DNA from: Marinibactrum halimedae
GTDB taxonomy: Bacteria > Pseudomonadota > Gammaproteobacteria > Pseudomonadales > Cellvibrionaceae
DNA: 64,000 nucleotides
NCBI RefSeq assembly: GCF_021234875.1
Contig: NZ_JAJQVM010000016.1
Location: 51,054 to 115,053 of the forward strand
Reading direction: 5' to 3'
This document shows, piece by piece, positions 27,315 through 37,672 of this stretch; the stretch's first letter is position 1, and each line of letters opens with the position of its first letter. The notes beneath the pieces were generated by a model. It was not told where the DNA came from and ran no database searches. It worked only from the letters and a program-made list of their open reading frames with translations. A program made the position numbers and the translations under genes.

Positions 27315-28469
27315 AGAGACAGCCGTATCGTATGCCCACTGGATCCATGGTATAAGCGCTTCTACATCGGCCGTTTCAATGGTTGCACCACACCAAATAC
27401 GAAGACCGTTTGGTGCATCACGATAAGAGCCGATATCGTAAGCGACTTGCTCTTGTTCAAGCAGACTCAACATTTTCGATACCACTTCTTTTTCAGCACA
27501 TCCATCAGGCGTTTTTAGGACAAGGCAGACGCTAGTTGAAGAAACTTCATCAGGTTTTCGCGCAAGAAATTCTAACCACGGCGTTTTTTCTACGAAGTCT
27601 TCGATGACCTTGACATTGGCACTCGTTCGACGAATGGTTTCTTTCACCCCTCCAATTTGACGAACCCAACTCAATGCATCAAGATAATCAGCAACACAAA
27701 GCATAGAAGGGGTATTAATGGTTGCGCCTTTAAAAATTCCTTCGATTAATTTCCCGTTTTTTGTCATCCGAAAAATTTTAGGTAATGGCCATGGTGGAAC
27801 GTAATTTTCTAAACGCGCTACCGCTCTAGGGCTGAGTATCAACATACCGTGCGCACCCTCGCCGCCTAATACTTTTTGCCACGAGAAAGTAACGACGTCT
27901 AATTTCTCCCAGGGTAACGCCATAGCAAACACGGCTGAGGTTGCATCGCAAATGGTTAATCCACTACGATCATCAGGAATCCAATCACCACTAGGTACTC
28001 GGACACCCGAGGTAGTACCATTCCAAGTGAAAACCACATCGTGATTAAAATTAACACTTTTTAAATTGGGTAATTCACCATACGGAGCTTCCAAAAGACG
28101 AACATTTTCCAGCTTTAATTGTTGTTTAACATCGGTCACCCAACCCGCACCGAAAGACTCCCAAGCCAACATATCGATGGGGCGTTCACCCAATAGCGAC
28201 CACATGGCCATTTCAACCGCCCCCGTATCAGAAGCAGGCACAACGCCCACTCGATAGCCATCCGGTAACCCCAACAGCTCCGCCGTTTCGGTACAACACC
28301 TCTCTAAAGCCTGTTTTCCAATGGGAGCTCGATGAGACCGCCCCTGAGTGGAAAGATCGAGTAAATTAATGTCATACCCGGGGCGTTTAGAACACGGGCC
28401 AGAAGAAAAATTAGGGTTGTTCGGTTTTTGCTCAGGCCGTAAAGGCTGAGAAAGCTCATTGATCGTCAT
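27312..28469 (-). CDS. serC: phosphoserine aminotransferase (alphaproteobacterial/archaeal-type SerC)
   Basis: This PLP enzyme of about 385 residues converts 3-phosphohydroxypyruvate to phosphoserine in serine synthesis. It starts [17 protein letters not shown], then has [44 protein letters not shown] and the Schiff-base lysine in [16 protein letters not shown]. This is the longer subtype I associate with alphaproteobacteria and methanogens rather than the roughly 360-residue E. coli SerC. ATG 28469 has GAGGG five to six bases upstream. It is followed by a terminator, so it is monocistronic. Confidence 0.88.
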   Translation of the reverse strand: MTINELSQPLRPEQKPNNPNFSSGPCSKRPGYDINLLDLSTQGRSHRAPIGKQALERCCTETAELLGLPDGYRVGVVPASDTGAVEMAMWSLLGERPIDMLAWESFGAGWVTDVKQQLKLENVRLLEAPYGELPNLKSVNFNHDVVFTWNGTTSGVRVPSGDWIPDDRSGLTICDATSAVFAMALPWEKLDVVTFSWQKVLGGEGAHGMLILSPRAVARLENYVPPWPLPKIFRMTKNGKLIEGIFKGATINTPSMLCVADYLDALSWVRQIGGVKETIRRTSANVKVIEDFVEKTPWLEFLARKPDEVSSTSVCLVLKTPDGCAEKEVVSKMLSLLEQEQVAYDIGSYRDAPNGLRIWCGATIETADVEALIPWIQWAYDTAVS

Positions 28470-28655
28470 AGCACCCTCATACAAACACACATTGAAATAC
28501 TTCTATACAACACCACTTCTTTATTGTGGCCAAATCGCCTTAATTTTAATCGACTTTTAAGTAAGGCAATGCGGGTATTATGGCAGCCAAAAAAGATTTG
28601 CACAGCTACCCTACCATGCCTATTTCAAAAGAGGCTATATTTGAAGACAGCGTAA

Positions 28656-28683
28656 TAATAAAAAAGGCCGTCCCCGGAGCCTA
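28656..28683 (-). terminator. probable terminator of cnoX
   Basis: Minus-strand AGG-CT-CCG, loop GGGA, CGG-CCT is followed by TTTTTTATT. The short bulged stem plus T-run lies 28 bases beyond the cnoX stop. Confidence 0.55.
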
Positions 28684-28710
28684 AAAATGGATGTGAAGAT
28701 TTTCCGCAAA

Positions 28711-29568
28711 TTAATAGAGCAACGTGTAAAACTGACGTTGATATTTCACAGCTAATGGATCCGCCTTACCCAATGAAGCAATCACATCCAAAAATGTTTT
28801 TTTAGCTTCACCCTCATTAAAATCAAGGTCTTTTCTCAAAACTTTGATGAGCAATTCCAATGCCTCTTGCGTAAATCCATTGTCGTGATACTGAACAGCC
28901 GCAGTTAAATGCAAGCTCAAATTATCTGGTTGAGCACGCATTTCTTCCTCCAACGCAGACAATTCAGGACTCTTTGCAGACTCACGACGTAAGTTTAATT
29001 TCGCTTGAATCTGGACAAAGTATTCCTCTTGATCTACAAGCGTAATTTTATCCAAATAGGATTGAGCATCATCAAGTCGGTTAAGCTCCACCAATGTATC
29101 CGCCAGTACCTTTAACGCCTGTGGATTATTGCTCGATTCAGATACCGCTTGCTGCGCTTTCTCCATCGCCTCGGTGAAGTTTTCTTCCTCTAATAATGCT
29201 TGAGCTTCCGCTAATGCCAACTCCCATGCCTTAGGCAAATACTTATCCAAAATTTCCCGTATTGCCGCCTCTGTTTGCGCACCCGCAAAGCCATCAACAG
29301 GCTGCCCCTCTTTCATAATCATCACAGTCGGCAAACTACGTACACCAAACTGTGCTGCGATCATTTGCTGATCATCCGCATTAACCTTAGCAAGGAGGAA
29401 CTGGCCTGCGTATTCGTTAGCCAAGGACTCCAACAAGGGCATCAATGATTTGCATGGCCCACACCATTCTGCCCAAAAATCAATCATCACAGGGCGCTTA
29501 AAAGATTCATCAATTAACTGTGCTTGCGCATTATTTTGATCGATATCGACAATGCATTCTTCTGTCAT
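28711..29568 (-). CDS. cnoX: thioredoxin-TPR chaperedoxin CnoX (YbbN)
   Basis: The 285-residue protein has an N-terminal thioredoxin domain (MIDFWAEWCGPCKSLMPLLE, residues about 29-48) and a C-terminal TPR-like helical region (from about 115: EAQALLEEENFTEAMEKAQQAV onward), the CnoX/YbbN architecture. E. coli CnoX has lost the first active-site cysteine, whereas this protein keeps the full WCGPC pair and should be redox-active. It is probably a holdase protecting substrates of GroEL and DnaK during oxidative stress. GGAG lies ten bases before the ATG. Confidence 0.92.
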   Translation of the reverse strand: MTEECIVDIDQNNAQAQLIDESFKRPVMIDFWAEWCGPCKSLMPLLESLANEYAGQFLLAKVNADDQQMIAAQFGVRSLPTVMIMKEGQPVDGFAGAQTEAAIREILDKYLPKAWELALAEAQALLEEENFTEAMEKAQQAVSESSNNPQALKVLADTLVELNRLDDAQSYLDKITLVDQEEYFVQIQAKLNLRRESAKSPELSALEEEMRAQPDNLSLHLTAAVQYHDNGFTQEALELLIKVLRKDLDFNEGEAKKTFLDVIASLGKADPLAVKYQRQFYTLLY

Positions 29569-30793
29569 TACGTTTTACTCCGAGAAATTCAAAAAACAAA
29601 TGGGGGCATCAATGTGGATTGCAATGGCGGCAAGGTGTGTTTATAGCGCCAACCGGACACTAACTCAACCAATGTGGCAATGATGGCATCATTTTTGATG
29701 GATATTAACAAAGTCATCTTATGTAACACTCACAAAGAACCAGCTCCCGCAACCAAAAAAGGGCAATATGGTTATTTGTGTTGGTTTTCAGCCATAAAAT
29801 CAGAGGGAGTATTTTGGGCCAATAGAAAAACGCATGTTTGAACTGACTAAATTTCTATGGTTAGCAAGGCACGCTTAAGAAAATCGCTTTAATAGAAACG
29901 GCGCCTTAATTTTCATATCACCCTTTTACAATGACTCTACGAACCAAAATCATATGACATTGATAAAATAATTTTACATATGTAAAAAGCAAGCTTATAT
30001 CATTAATAAATTTTCTTTTTTATACCACGTAAAAAGAAAAGAAAAATATCTAGAGAAAACATAAAACACTTGTATTAATCGAAACCGAAATAACTAAGTG
30101 CATAGTGTTGCCATGCTTTATTAGGCTGCGCACGCAACGAAAGAAAGCTAGAAAATCGTGCAATCAAAGCCAAAGTGCCTTACATTGAAGCACACATTAA
30201 GATGAACTATGAAACTACCCTGTAAAATCACAACCCTGATGCACTAAAATTACCACTTGACACAAAGGTGTCATTATTAAAGCTCTATACTTTAATTATT
30301 AATATTACAATCACTTATAAATTGCCATAAGCACAAAGAGAACAGTTAGCAGCTCCTCAGCCCTTAATCCTAAATGCAAACATTTAGCAATTGTAAGGTA
30401 TCAAAAGAATATACAGCGTTAACAGGAGCCGCCATTAAACCACCGCGCACTTTATATTAGCGCTTAATTTAACACCCTTATTTTTATTTTAAGATTAACG
30501 TGACATCCGCACGACCATGGGCCTCAAAATAATGCATCTATTGGCTACTGAATTATATTCAACACCAATACGTCAATTATTAATGACTGTGATTTTGGGC
30601 AACCTGCATCTTATTGCCAATTTAATTCAAACACGATTGATCCATCGAAAGCTCACGGACAACACATTGCGATTTAAAAGAATCTTTATTTTCACAAACA
30701 CAGCACTCCTCCATAAATCTAGACAATCTGAATTTATGCACTGTTGTGTTTGCACCTTCCCACCTCAACAATCACTCCATAGGAGACTTTCTC
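29569..30793. other. 1.2-kb AT-rich intergenic region upstream of phaB
   Basis: No convincing gene is seen. A 107-codon frame at 30517-30840 overlaps the phaB start and is rejected. It contains a perfect 16-bp palindrome, TTTTACATATGTAAAA at 29972-29987, and a GACAC-AAAG-GTGTC dyad at 30259-30272 overlapping a TTGACA hexamer, either of which could be a regulator site. The phaB promoter must lie here. A small RNA or short peptide gene could be hidden in it. Confidence 0.5.
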
Positions 30794-31519
30794 ATGGGCA
30801 ATGTTGCAATAGTTACAGGCGGTACTCGTGGTATTGGTGAAGCAATTTCTGTTCACTTAAAAGAAATGGGCATGCAAGTTGTTGCTAATTACGCAGGTAA
30901 TGACGAGCGAGCCAAAGCGTTTACTGAAGCAACGGGTATTCCTGCATTAAAATTTGATGTAGCCGATTACGATGCGGTAGAGGATGGCATTCAAAAAGTC
31001 GAGGCAGACTTTGGCCCAGTATCAGTTCTTGTTAATAATGCCGGAATTACACGAGATGGGGTGCTGGCTAAAATGAATTGCGAAAATTGGGATGCCGTAT
31101 TACAGACCAACCTTAAGTCTTGCTACAACACCTGTCATACGGTTGTTCCTGGCATGAGAGAGCGAGGCTTTGGCCGCATCATCAATATCAGTTCTATTAA
31201 TGGACAACAAGGCCAGTATGGACAGGTCAACTATGCTGCGGCCAAAGCCGGTATCTTAGGCTTCACTAAGGCTCTAGCTCTTGAAACGGCAAAATATGGT
31301 GTGACCGTTAATGCCATCGCTCCAGGTTATGTGGATACAGACATGGTAAGAGCCGTCCCCCCCGAAGTACTCGAAAAAATTATTCGCAAAATTCCTGTGG
31401 GTCGCCTTGGCAATCCAGACGATATTGCAAGGGCAGTTGCTTTCCTAGCAGATGAACGTAATAGCTTTATGACAGGTGCGACGTTATCAATTAATGGCGG
31501 CCAATTTATGGCGAATTAA
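30794..31519 (+). CDS. phaB: acetoacetyl-CoA reductase PhaB (SDR family)
   Basis: This short-chain dehydrogenase of 241 residues has the NADPH motif TGGTRGIG, NNAGITRD, the catalytic Ser in NISSINGQQGQ, the YAAAK Tyr/Lys pair, and APGYVDTDMV, together diagnostic of PhaB. The enzyme reduces acetoacetyl-CoA to (R)-3-hydroxybutyryl-CoA for polyhydroxybutyrate synthesis. ATG 30794 has AGGAG eight bases upstream. No phaA or phaC gene is in the window, so it is a detached locus. FabG is the main alternative, but the GQ-rich motif after the catalytic serine favours PhaB. Confidence 0.9.
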   Translation: MGNVAIVTGGTRGIGEAISVHLKEMGMQVVANYAGNDERAKAFTEATGIPALKFDVADYDAVEDGIQKVEADFGPVSVLVNNAGITRDGVLAKMNCENWDAVLQTNLKSCYNTCHTVVPGMRERGFGRIINISSINGQQGQYGQVNYAAAKAGILGFTKALALETAKYGVTVNAIAPGYVDTDMVRAVPPEVLEKIIRKIPVGRLGNPDDIARAVAFLADERNSFMTGATLSINGGQFMAN

Positions 31520-31894
31520 TTTGTGGAGAGCTTTGATAAATACTGGCTTTTTTTACACCAGATTGAATCAAAATCACCGGAGCTGCGAGCACATAAAAAT
31601 AAAAATGACATATCAAGGAAATGCATACAGCGCAAAACAAGCTAGGAAATGATAAATAGACACTGTTTTTATGCATAGAGTTGCGTCTAATCAGTAAATC
31701 TTTATTCATTGCTTTTGACGAGCCATTGGATAAGCATTCAATACAACAACTATTATTCATGCTGCCCCCAATGGCTCAATTGAGCGCTTTCACATCACCG
31801 CTCATTTCGCCCTTCCCCACTACTGTCGCAGTCAACGTAGAAATATTTAAGAAAAAGTATTTACGGAAATGCACTAGGGTAAATCGCAGGCATA
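31520..31894. other. intergenic region after phaB, nothing recognised
   Basis: About 375 bases between phaB and the tRNA terminator. Short overlapping open frames on both strands (31506-31760 minus, 31681-31926 plus) look random and lack family resemblance or good ribosome-binding sites. Confidence 0.5.
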
Positions 31895-31925
31895 AAAAAA
31901 GCCCCTCTTTTAGAGGGGCTTTTTG
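31895..31925 (-). terminator. bidirectional rho-independent terminator after tRNA-Asp
   Basis: The GCCCCTC/GAGGGGC stem at 31901-31919 with a TTTTA loop is flanked by A-runs on the left and T-runs on the right, so it can work on both strands. It ends the minus-strand tRNA-Val/tRNA-Asp unit, eight bases past tRNA-Asp. Confidence 0.9.
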
Positions 31926-31932
31926 AATTCAA

Positions 31933-32009
31933 TGGCGGACCGGACGGGACTCGAACCCGCGACCTCCGGCGTGACAGGCCGGCATTCTAACCAACTGAAC
32001 TACCGGTCC
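31933..32009 (-). tRNA. tRNA-Asp (GTC)
   Basis: A 77-base cloverleaf including encoded CCA. The acceptor GGACCGG pairs with CCGGTCC, the anticodon loop is CTGTCAC (anticodon GTC), and the T arm GGGTTCGAGTCCC is present. Confidence 0.97.
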
Positions 32010-32054
32010 GCAAAAACCGTCCAATTAACATTGGAAAACTTAGAAGAATCTAAG

Positions 32055-32130
32055 TGGTGGGTGGTACAGGGGTCGAACCTGTGACCTACGGCTTGTAAGG
32101 CCGTCGCTCTCCCAACTGAGCTAACCACCC
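32055..32130 (-). tRNA. tRNA-Val (TAC)
   Basis: A 76-base cloverleaf with encoded CCA. The acceptor GGGTGGT pairs with ACCACCC, the anticodon loop is CTTACAA (anticodon TAC), and the T arm is AGGTTCGACCCCT. It is upstream of tRNA-Asp in the same minus-strand unit. Confidence 0.97.
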
Positions 32131-32440
32131 CCGTTCAGGTGAGGGCGCATTCTACAGAATTTCCTCTGACTGTCAAACACTTTTAAATGCCTGTACCGAT
32201 ACAATTATCAACCTCTGCACTTATATCAACCTCTGTACTTAGCTTCTGCCCTATCAATCAACAAACGATCAATTAACCAAACAGTCTCAACACCATACTC
32301 TGCTGGCCATAATTGCTGAGAACACATAAACAGCATTGGACAAAATGCACCAACCAGCGACAATACTCATAATAAAGATATACATAACAGGTATCTATAG
32401 TTACCCACAATACTGACACTGCCTGATCCAGAGACTCTCT
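32131..32440. other. intergenic region between tRNA-Val and the histidine kinase
   Basis: It holds the tRNA promoter, an 18-bp tandem duplication (TATCAACCTCTGCACTTA at 32206-32223, one-base variant at 32224-32241), and presumably the kinase promoter. Nothing else is seen. Confidence 0.6.
32149..32176 (-). promoter_or_regulatory. sigma-70 promoter of the tRNA-Val/tRNA-Asp unit
   Basis: On the minus strand TTGACA (32171-32176) and TAGAAT (32149-32154) are separated by 16 bases. A GC-rich discriminator follows, and the tRNA-Val 5' end is 19 bases downstream. Confidence 0.8.
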
Positions 32441-33898
32441 ATGAGCACACCCCTTGCCAGTCTTACCGCCACAGCAGCTATTTCCTTAACCACCCTTCCC
32501 ACTTTCTGCCTAGCCTCTCCACTCAGCAACAACGCCCTATCTCAAACAGAATGGTTGTTGAGTGGCGTAACAACGCTACTGCTAATCACTCTATTACTGA
32601 GTAAAGCCCAGCATGAAAAACGTCAATCCGCCCTACTCCGAGATCAACATCAACTGGAAGACCGGGTCTCCAAACGTACAGAAACATTAAATGATCTCAA
32701 TGAAAAATTAAGCAATGAAATTGTTCAACACAAAGCCACAGAAGCACTTCTAAAAAAGACCCAAGCTTACTATCACAGCATCATTCACTCTATGCCCTCC
32801 ATTATTATTGGCTTGGCCGAAGACGGTACCATTACTCACTGGAATAATGCTGCCGTGCTTTCTACCGCCATTAGTGAAAAAGATGCCGTTGGGCAGACCA
32901 TCGACAACATGTACCCGTACCTCAATATTAAACCGGAAATTTTAAAAGCGGCATTAGGCGGTGACGACCCGATGAGTTTTGAGTGCCTCGCCCAAGGACA
33001 TGGTAGCCACCGACGCTATGTTGATCTCACCATTTACCCACTGAAAGGAGATCACAATGGCGCGGTGGTTCGCATAGATGATGTGACTCAAAAAGTGCAA
33101 GTTGAAAATATGATGGTGCAGAACGAAAAACTGATGTCATTGGGTGAGATGGCCGCCGGTTTAGCTCACGAAATTAACAACCCTCTTGCTGCCGTTATTA
33201 ATAGTATTCAAAACATTGAGCGCCGCACCAGCCTATCGTTACCAGCCAACCGCAACATTGCCGAACAATGCAACCTCGACCTTGAAAACTTGCAACACTA
33301 TTTTGAACAGCGCGGCGTTAAACGCTCAATAGAAACACTGAGAGAAGGTGCAGAACGTGCGGCATTGATTGTAAAAAACATGCTGGATTTTTCTCATGGC
33401 GGTGCCGAGTCGAGGGGGCCAGAAGCCATTAACCAACTTATTGAACACGCTGTCGAACTCGCCAAACGAGGCTTTGAAACCGGCGAATCAAAAGAAGCGC
33501 ACTCAAGCAATTTGATATTAGAGTTGAAAGCAGAGCAGGATATTTGTCTTTGTGCCCCCACAGAAATTCAGCAGGTCATTTTAAATCTCATACGAAATGG
33601 CTGCCAAGCCTGCGAAGAAGCCGGCATTCCCCCTGAAATCACCCTAACCACGCGAACCGAACTTGATCAACTCATCATTGACATCAAAGACAACGGACCA
33701 GGTATTCCTGACGATGTGATCAGCCATATTTTTGAGCCGTTTTTCACAACCAAAGGCGTCGGGCAAGGGACTGGGCTAGGCCTATCTGTGTCGTATTTTA
33801 TTATTACCGAACACCACGATGGCACGATTGAAGTAGAGTCTCATGAAGGTGAAGGCACGTGCTTTTCCATTCACCTTCCCTTATTAGAGGACGGGTAG
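32441..33898 (+). CDS. PAS-containing sensor histidine kinase
   Basis: The 485-residue kinase begins with a signal-like hydrophobic stretch and one membrane segment (about residues 38-54), then a coiled-coil linker and a PAS domain (about 105-225, [22 protein letters not shown]). The HisKA H-box is [22 protein letters not shown] (phospho-acceptor His), followed by the N-box LIRNGCQA and G-boxes DNGPGIP and GTGLGLSV. It is membrane-anchored with little periplasmic sequence, so it probably senses an internal signal through the PAS domain. No response regulator is next to it, making it an orphan kinase here. Confidence 0.93.
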   Translation: MSTPLASLTATAAISLTTLPTFCLASPLSNNALSQTEWLLSGVTTLLLITLLLSKAQHEKRQSALLRDQHQLEDRVSKRTETLNDLNEKLSNEIVQHKATEALLKKTQAYYHSIIHSMPSIIIGLAEDGTITHWNNAAVLSTAISEKDAVGQTIDNMYPYLNIKPEILKAALGGDDPMSFECLAQGHGSHRRYVDLTIYPLKGDHNGAVVRIDDVTQKVQVENMMVQNEKLMSLGEMAAGLAHEINNPLAAVINSIQNIERRTSLSLPANRNIAEQCNLDLENLQHYFEQRGVKRSIETLREGAERAALIVKNMLDFSHGGAESRGPEAINQLIEHAVELAKRGFETGESKEAHSSNLILELKAEQDICLCAPTEIQQVILNLIRNGCQACEEAGIPPEITLTTRTELDQLIIDIKDNGPGIPDDVISHIFEPFFTTKGVGQGTGLGLSVSYFIITEHHDGTIEVESHEGEGTCFSIHLPLLEDG

Positions 33899-33915
33899 CA
33901 TAAGACAATAAGCAC

Positions 33916-34401
33916 CTATAAATAGCCGCCATCCACATAAATCAGTGAGGATATTGGCGCCTCGGAAACCAAAACACGAGAAACTTCCCCTATCATAATT
34001 AAATGAGTGCCAAACTCGATGTCTTTCGCCCTTTGGCACACAAAGACCGACTGAGCGTCACCCAAATACCAAACTCCAGTCTCGGTACACTGCTGCCAAT
34101 CTCCAATTTCAAATCGAGCCTCACCATCTTCTAAGCCGGCACAGCGATTGGATACATCTTGCTGATCGGCTCCTAAAACACTGATGCTAAAAGGTTGCCC
34201 CCCCATTAACGACGAATAAATGGCCGCACTGCGATTCACGCAAACCAAAAGCGATGGAGGCTCCATGGATACCGATGTGACAGATGACGCCGTCATCGCT
34301 TGACGAGCGCCACCCTTCTCAACCGTCGATACCACACAAACACCTGACGCCAAACGACGCATACCTTCTTTCATCGACTGCTCTAAGTCGAATTCCTTCA
34401 T
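33916..34401 (-). CDS. flavin reductase family protein
   Basis: The 161-residue protein has the flavin-reductase-like FMN-binding barrel: GMRRLASGVCVVSTVEKGGARQAMTASSVTSVSMEPPSLLVCVN, then FSISVLGADQQDVSNRCAG and a late IGEVSRV...PLIY-like end (SSLIYVDGGYL). Such proteins supply reduced flavin to two-component monooxygenases or act alone as NAD(P)H:flavin reductases. No monooxygenase gene is adjacent. It is convergent with the histidine kinase. Confidence 0.9.
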   Translation of the reverse strand: MKEFDLEQSMKEGMRRLASGVCVVSTVEKGGARQAMTASSVTSVSMEPPSLLVCVNRSAAIYSSLMGGQPFSISVLGADQQDVSNRCAGLEDGEARFEIGDWQQCTETGVWYLGDAQSVFVCQRAKDIEFGTHLIMIGEVSRVLVSEAPISSLIYVDGGYL

Positions 34402-34605
34402 GCAAACCTCATATTAATGAACTCAGATGACAATAACCCAGATTGACGAGCCCAAACTGAAGCTCGCGCCACACAACCTATCTGCTTCGGAAAATAACGG
34501 GACTCAGTCAATATTACAATACAATTGCCAACGAACCGATGATAAACACGGGTATCATGAGAATGTAAACACTAAGAATAAAAGAATAGGAAAGGAAAAA
34601 TAGAA

Positions 34606-34682
<77 letters not shown>

Positions 34683-34854
34683 ATACACTGAAAACTAAGA
34701 CGATAAAAACATCTTAAGCTAAGAGGCGGTAAAGTAAGAAGAACTCTTAACTCTTGCCTCAACAGCGGAGACGCATGGTAGAAAATTTTGGCATAAAATG
34801 GAAGTCCTTTTTTGAGGGGGGTGTCATTGTTTAGGAAAACAACAGCAACAAGCC

Positions 34855-35316
34855 TTAAGCTGCCAACGTAAAATCCACCGCCTGCAAACATTTGAGCCCA
34901 GAATGAATCGATGCCGCAATAAACTCCACTTGGCCATCTTCATAAATATGCACCACTTCATGGGATTTCACATCAATACGTTTGTCACCAAATATCACCG
35001 TAAAATAACGCTTTGAGTAGTCTTTATTATATCGAAAGCCATGGGTCACATAAGGCGCAAAAATTACGGAACTCACCTGAGCCAACGTCAACCACTGTTT
35101 TACATACTCATCATCACAACAATTAATGACTCGAGCAATTTCAGCTTTTTCAGTATCAAACTTACTCTTATAGCGCCTATGCAAATCATGCAGAAAATCA
35201 TCACTGAGAGAGCGACTAGAGAGTGAAAACGCCTCTATAGTTTGACTACAATAAAACCATTGTCTTGCGAAGATGGGTGTGACATTAAACATAGCAATGA
35301 CCTTTTCGTTCCACAT
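34855..35316 (-). CDS. hypothetical protein
   Basis: I do not recognise this 153-residue protein. It is predicted soluble and mixed alpha/beta, with RYFTVIFGDKRIDVKSHEVVHIYEDGQVEF as a possible beta-hairpin region and two adjacent cysteines in INCCDDEY. AAGGGA lies ten bases before the ATG at 35316; an internal ATG at 35292 with AAAGG upstream is an alternative. It lies between two identical tRNA-Pro genes and reads in the same direction as the tRNAs. Confidence 0.6.
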   Translation of the reverse strand: MWNEKVIAMFNVTPIFARQWFYCSQTIEAFSLSSRSLSDDFLHDLHRRYKSKFDTEKAEIARVINCCDDEYVKQWLTLAQVSSVIFAPYVTHGFRYNKDYSKRYFTVIFGDKRIDVKSHEVVHIYEDGQVEFIAASIHSGLKCLQAVDFTLAA

Positions 35317-35977
35317 TATTTTTACATTCCCTTAAAGCACTATCGGCGAGCCAGAGATAACCAACACAGAAATACTGCACTCCCTCAACGTGCTCAAAAT
35401 GTACAGGAGCCAAACTATTATTACTGTACCCCCTAAGACCTAAGCCTTAAGTTGTAGCCTGCACAACCTAAAATACCAAGAAATAGACCGTTCGTTTTAT
35501 ATACACACCTTCACACCAGGCGCATAATTTTATCGTCAATGCCTAATTTGTTATTTTTGAATTGGGTGGAGACGAATATCTTAAGTGATATTTAGTTTGT
35601 TTTAGCATCATGAGCTTGAGCCACTTCCTTCAGGAAGTGGCTTTTTTTGTGCTGCTTGGGAAATGAGGGTCATGGCAATGGGTGAAGATTTTTCAGCCGT
35701 AGACTAAGTGCTAAACCATAGGATAAAAAATATGAAATTTTTCACAAAATCAATGGTAGTTCACCATGGCCGTTCGCATATTTGAGGGTTTATAAGTGAC
35801 TACCCGGAATCGGGAGCACCACAAAATGACGATAATAGGAAGTATCTCAATTCATGCAGAGCAAAGAGAAACCTGCAATCAAGCATCATGAATGGGAGAT
35901 GTAAAATAATTATATTAGGAAAAATATTAGGAAATGGGGTTTTGTTAGTAGATGTTAACCGGGAAATGCTTTGATAA
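35317..35977. other. intergenic region with an orphan plus-strand terminator
   Basis: About 660 bases between the hypothetical gene and tRNA-His. The notable elements are an AATATC-TTAAGT-GATATT dyad at 35575-35592 and a strong plus-strand terminator at 35619-35648, with no plus-strand gene upstream. An untranslated transcript ending there is possible. Confidence 0.5.
35619..35648 (+). terminator. orphan rho-independent terminator (candidate sRNA 3' end)
   Basis: GCCACTTCC-TTCAG-GAAGTGGC forms a near-perfect GC-rich stem at 35619-35641 followed by TTTTTTTG. The nearest plus-strand gene upstream ends at 33898, with minus-strand genes between, so the transcript it ends is not a known gene. Confidence 0.8.
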
Positions 35978-36054
35978 TGGGGTGACTGACGGGGATCGAA
36001 CCCGCGACCACCGGAATCACAATCCGGGGCTCTACCAACTGAGCTACAGTCACC
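35978..36054 (-). tRNA. tRNA-His (GTG)
   Basis: The cloverleaf includes the extra 5' G (G-1) opposite the discriminator C and an encoded CCA. The acceptor GTGACTG pairs with CAGTCAC, and the anticodon loop is TTGTGAT (anticodon GTG). Confidence 0.96.
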
Positions 36055-36140
36055 ATTGATATTCACGGCATGAACTCGTGAAAGAATTACATTCAACACT
36101 GCGTCTTCCAACACTGCGTCTTCTCACCAAACAGCATGTA

Positions 36141-36217
<77 letters not shown>

Positions 36218-36257
36218 CCAGATTACCGCCTAAGGCGTCAACACTGAGTTGAATGAA

Positions 36258-36334
<77 letters not shown>

Positions 36335-36794
36335 ATCATATTGAAACGTTTTGTTTGGATTTCACCTTGGCTTAACCCGCCCCTTCGTCTCAAGTGGTGC
36401 GCATAATACCGATGCCCCTCATGCTCGTCAACGCTTTGTAAACGTTAATTCAGGGTTTTTGTAAGGTAAACCAATCACTTAGGTGTATTTCTGAACATTT
36501 CGGTGCCTTTGTAGAACATTCGCCTTAAACCGAGCAAAATGGCCAATCTTCCACCAGCCCCCATAAACTACAATGACATAATTCATATCATAGCAACGCC
36601 CCCTTGAAACAGGTTATTGCCTTATGAACTCACTATGGGAGAATACGCGCCCGCAGACAGGGGACGAATAACCTAAGGGTACGAGTAACCTAAAGGTTAG
36701 TAACCTCAATCCTCCCCTAAATAAACGGAATCACCACCCTACACCCAATGTGATATCCGAACATCCACCTCTAACGCTAGGAACCCAAGCCATC
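36335..36794. other. divergent intergenic region between tRNA-Pro and folD
   Basis: It contains the tRNA promoter and, near folD, a 17-bp tandem duplication (36665-36681 and 36682-36698, each with TAACCTAA). A folD promoter is expected, but none was convincing by eye. Confidence 0.5.
36403..36431 (-). promoter_or_regulatory. sigma-70 promoter of the tRNA-Pro-Arg-His unit
   Basis: Minus-strand TTGACG (36426-36431) and TATTAT (36403-36408) have a 17-base spacer and a following GCGC discriminator. The tRNA-Pro gene begins about 70 bases downstream. Confidence 0.8.
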
Positions 36795-37661
36795 ATGCCT
36801 GCACTGGTACTCGACGGAAAAAGCCTTGCTAAAAAAACAGAATCCGAACTCAGCCAACGGGTTAACACCCTGAAAGCAAAAGCCGAGGGTAAAACCCCTA
36901 TTCTCGCCACCATATTAGTCGGCAGTGACCCAGCCTCCGCCACCTATGTAAAGATGAAAGGCAATGCCTGCCAACGCATCGGTATGGACTCATTAAAAGT
37001 CGAGCTCCCCGAAAGCACCTCGACCGAAGCGCTTCTCGATACGATCAATCAGCTCAACAACGACCCCAATGTGCACGGCATTTTATTACAACACCCTGTA
37101 CCGGCTCAGATCGACGAACGCGCCTGTTTTGATGCCATCGCTCTGGAAAAAGACGTGGACGGTGTGACCTGTCTCGGATTCGGGCGCATGAGTATGGGCG
37201 AAAGTGCCTATGGTTGTGCCACGCCGAAAGGCATTATGCGATTACTAGAAGCTTATGATATCCCGCTCTCTGGCAAGCACGCTGTTGTAATTGGTCGAAG
37301 CCCCATTCTGGGAAAACCCATGGCGATGATGCTGTTAAACGCCGATGCTACCGTGACCATTTGCCACTCTAGAACCCAAAACCTAGCCGAGCATGTGAAA
37401 CAAGCGGACATCATCGTGGCAGCAGTGGGCCGACGTGAATTTGTCAAAGCAGAATGGATTAAAGACGGCGCGGTTGTCGTCGATGCCGGTTACCACCCAG
37501 GCGTAGACGGACAACCCGGCGTAGGTGATGTAGAACTGGCTCCCTTATTGGACCGAGTCAGTGCCTATACTCCCGTACCCGGTGGGGTTGGCCCAATGAC
37601 CATTAATACTCTGATTTACCAATCTGTGGATTCTGGCGAAAAATCCATGCTGGGCGACTAA
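36795..37661 (+). CDS. folD: bifunctional methylenetetrahydrofolate dehydrogenase/cyclohydrolase
   Basis: FolD interconverts methylene-, methenyl- and formyl-tetrahydrofolate. The protein is about 288 residues. It has [24 protein letters not shown] (substrate site with the catalytic YxxxK), LLQHPVP, DVDG, the NADP motif [17 protein letters not shown] and the closing [17 protein letters not shown] 36795 with AGGA upstream gives the usual MPA-VLDGK start; the frame extends to a GTG at 36750. It lies divergently next to a tRNA-Pro, an arrangement I recall from other gammaproteobacteria. Confidence 0.96.
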   Translation: MPALVLDGKSLAKKTESELSQRVNTLKAKAEGKTPILATILVGSDPASATYVKMKGNACQRIGMDSLKVELPESTSTEALLDTINQLNNDPNVHGILLQHPVPAQIDERACFDAIALEKDVDGVTCLGFGRMSMGESAYGCATPKGIMRLLEAYDIPLSGKHAVVIGRSPILGKPMAMMLLNADATVTICHSRTQNLAEHVKQADIIVAAVGRREFVKAEWIKDGAVVVDAGYHPGVDGQPGVGDVELAPLLDRVSAYTPVPGGVGPMTINTLIYQSVDSGEKSMLGD

Positions 37662-37672
37662 TCGCCGTGCCA

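Noticed and set aside
30517..30840. 107-codon plus-strand frame upstream of phaB
   Set aside because: It overlaps the well-supported phaB start in another frame, and its last part (residues like QCCNSYRRYSWYW) is just phaB read out of frame.
31506..31926. Two 81-84-codon frames after phaB, one per strand
   Set aside because: They overlap each other and the tRNA terminator, lack good ribosome-binding sites and resemble no family.
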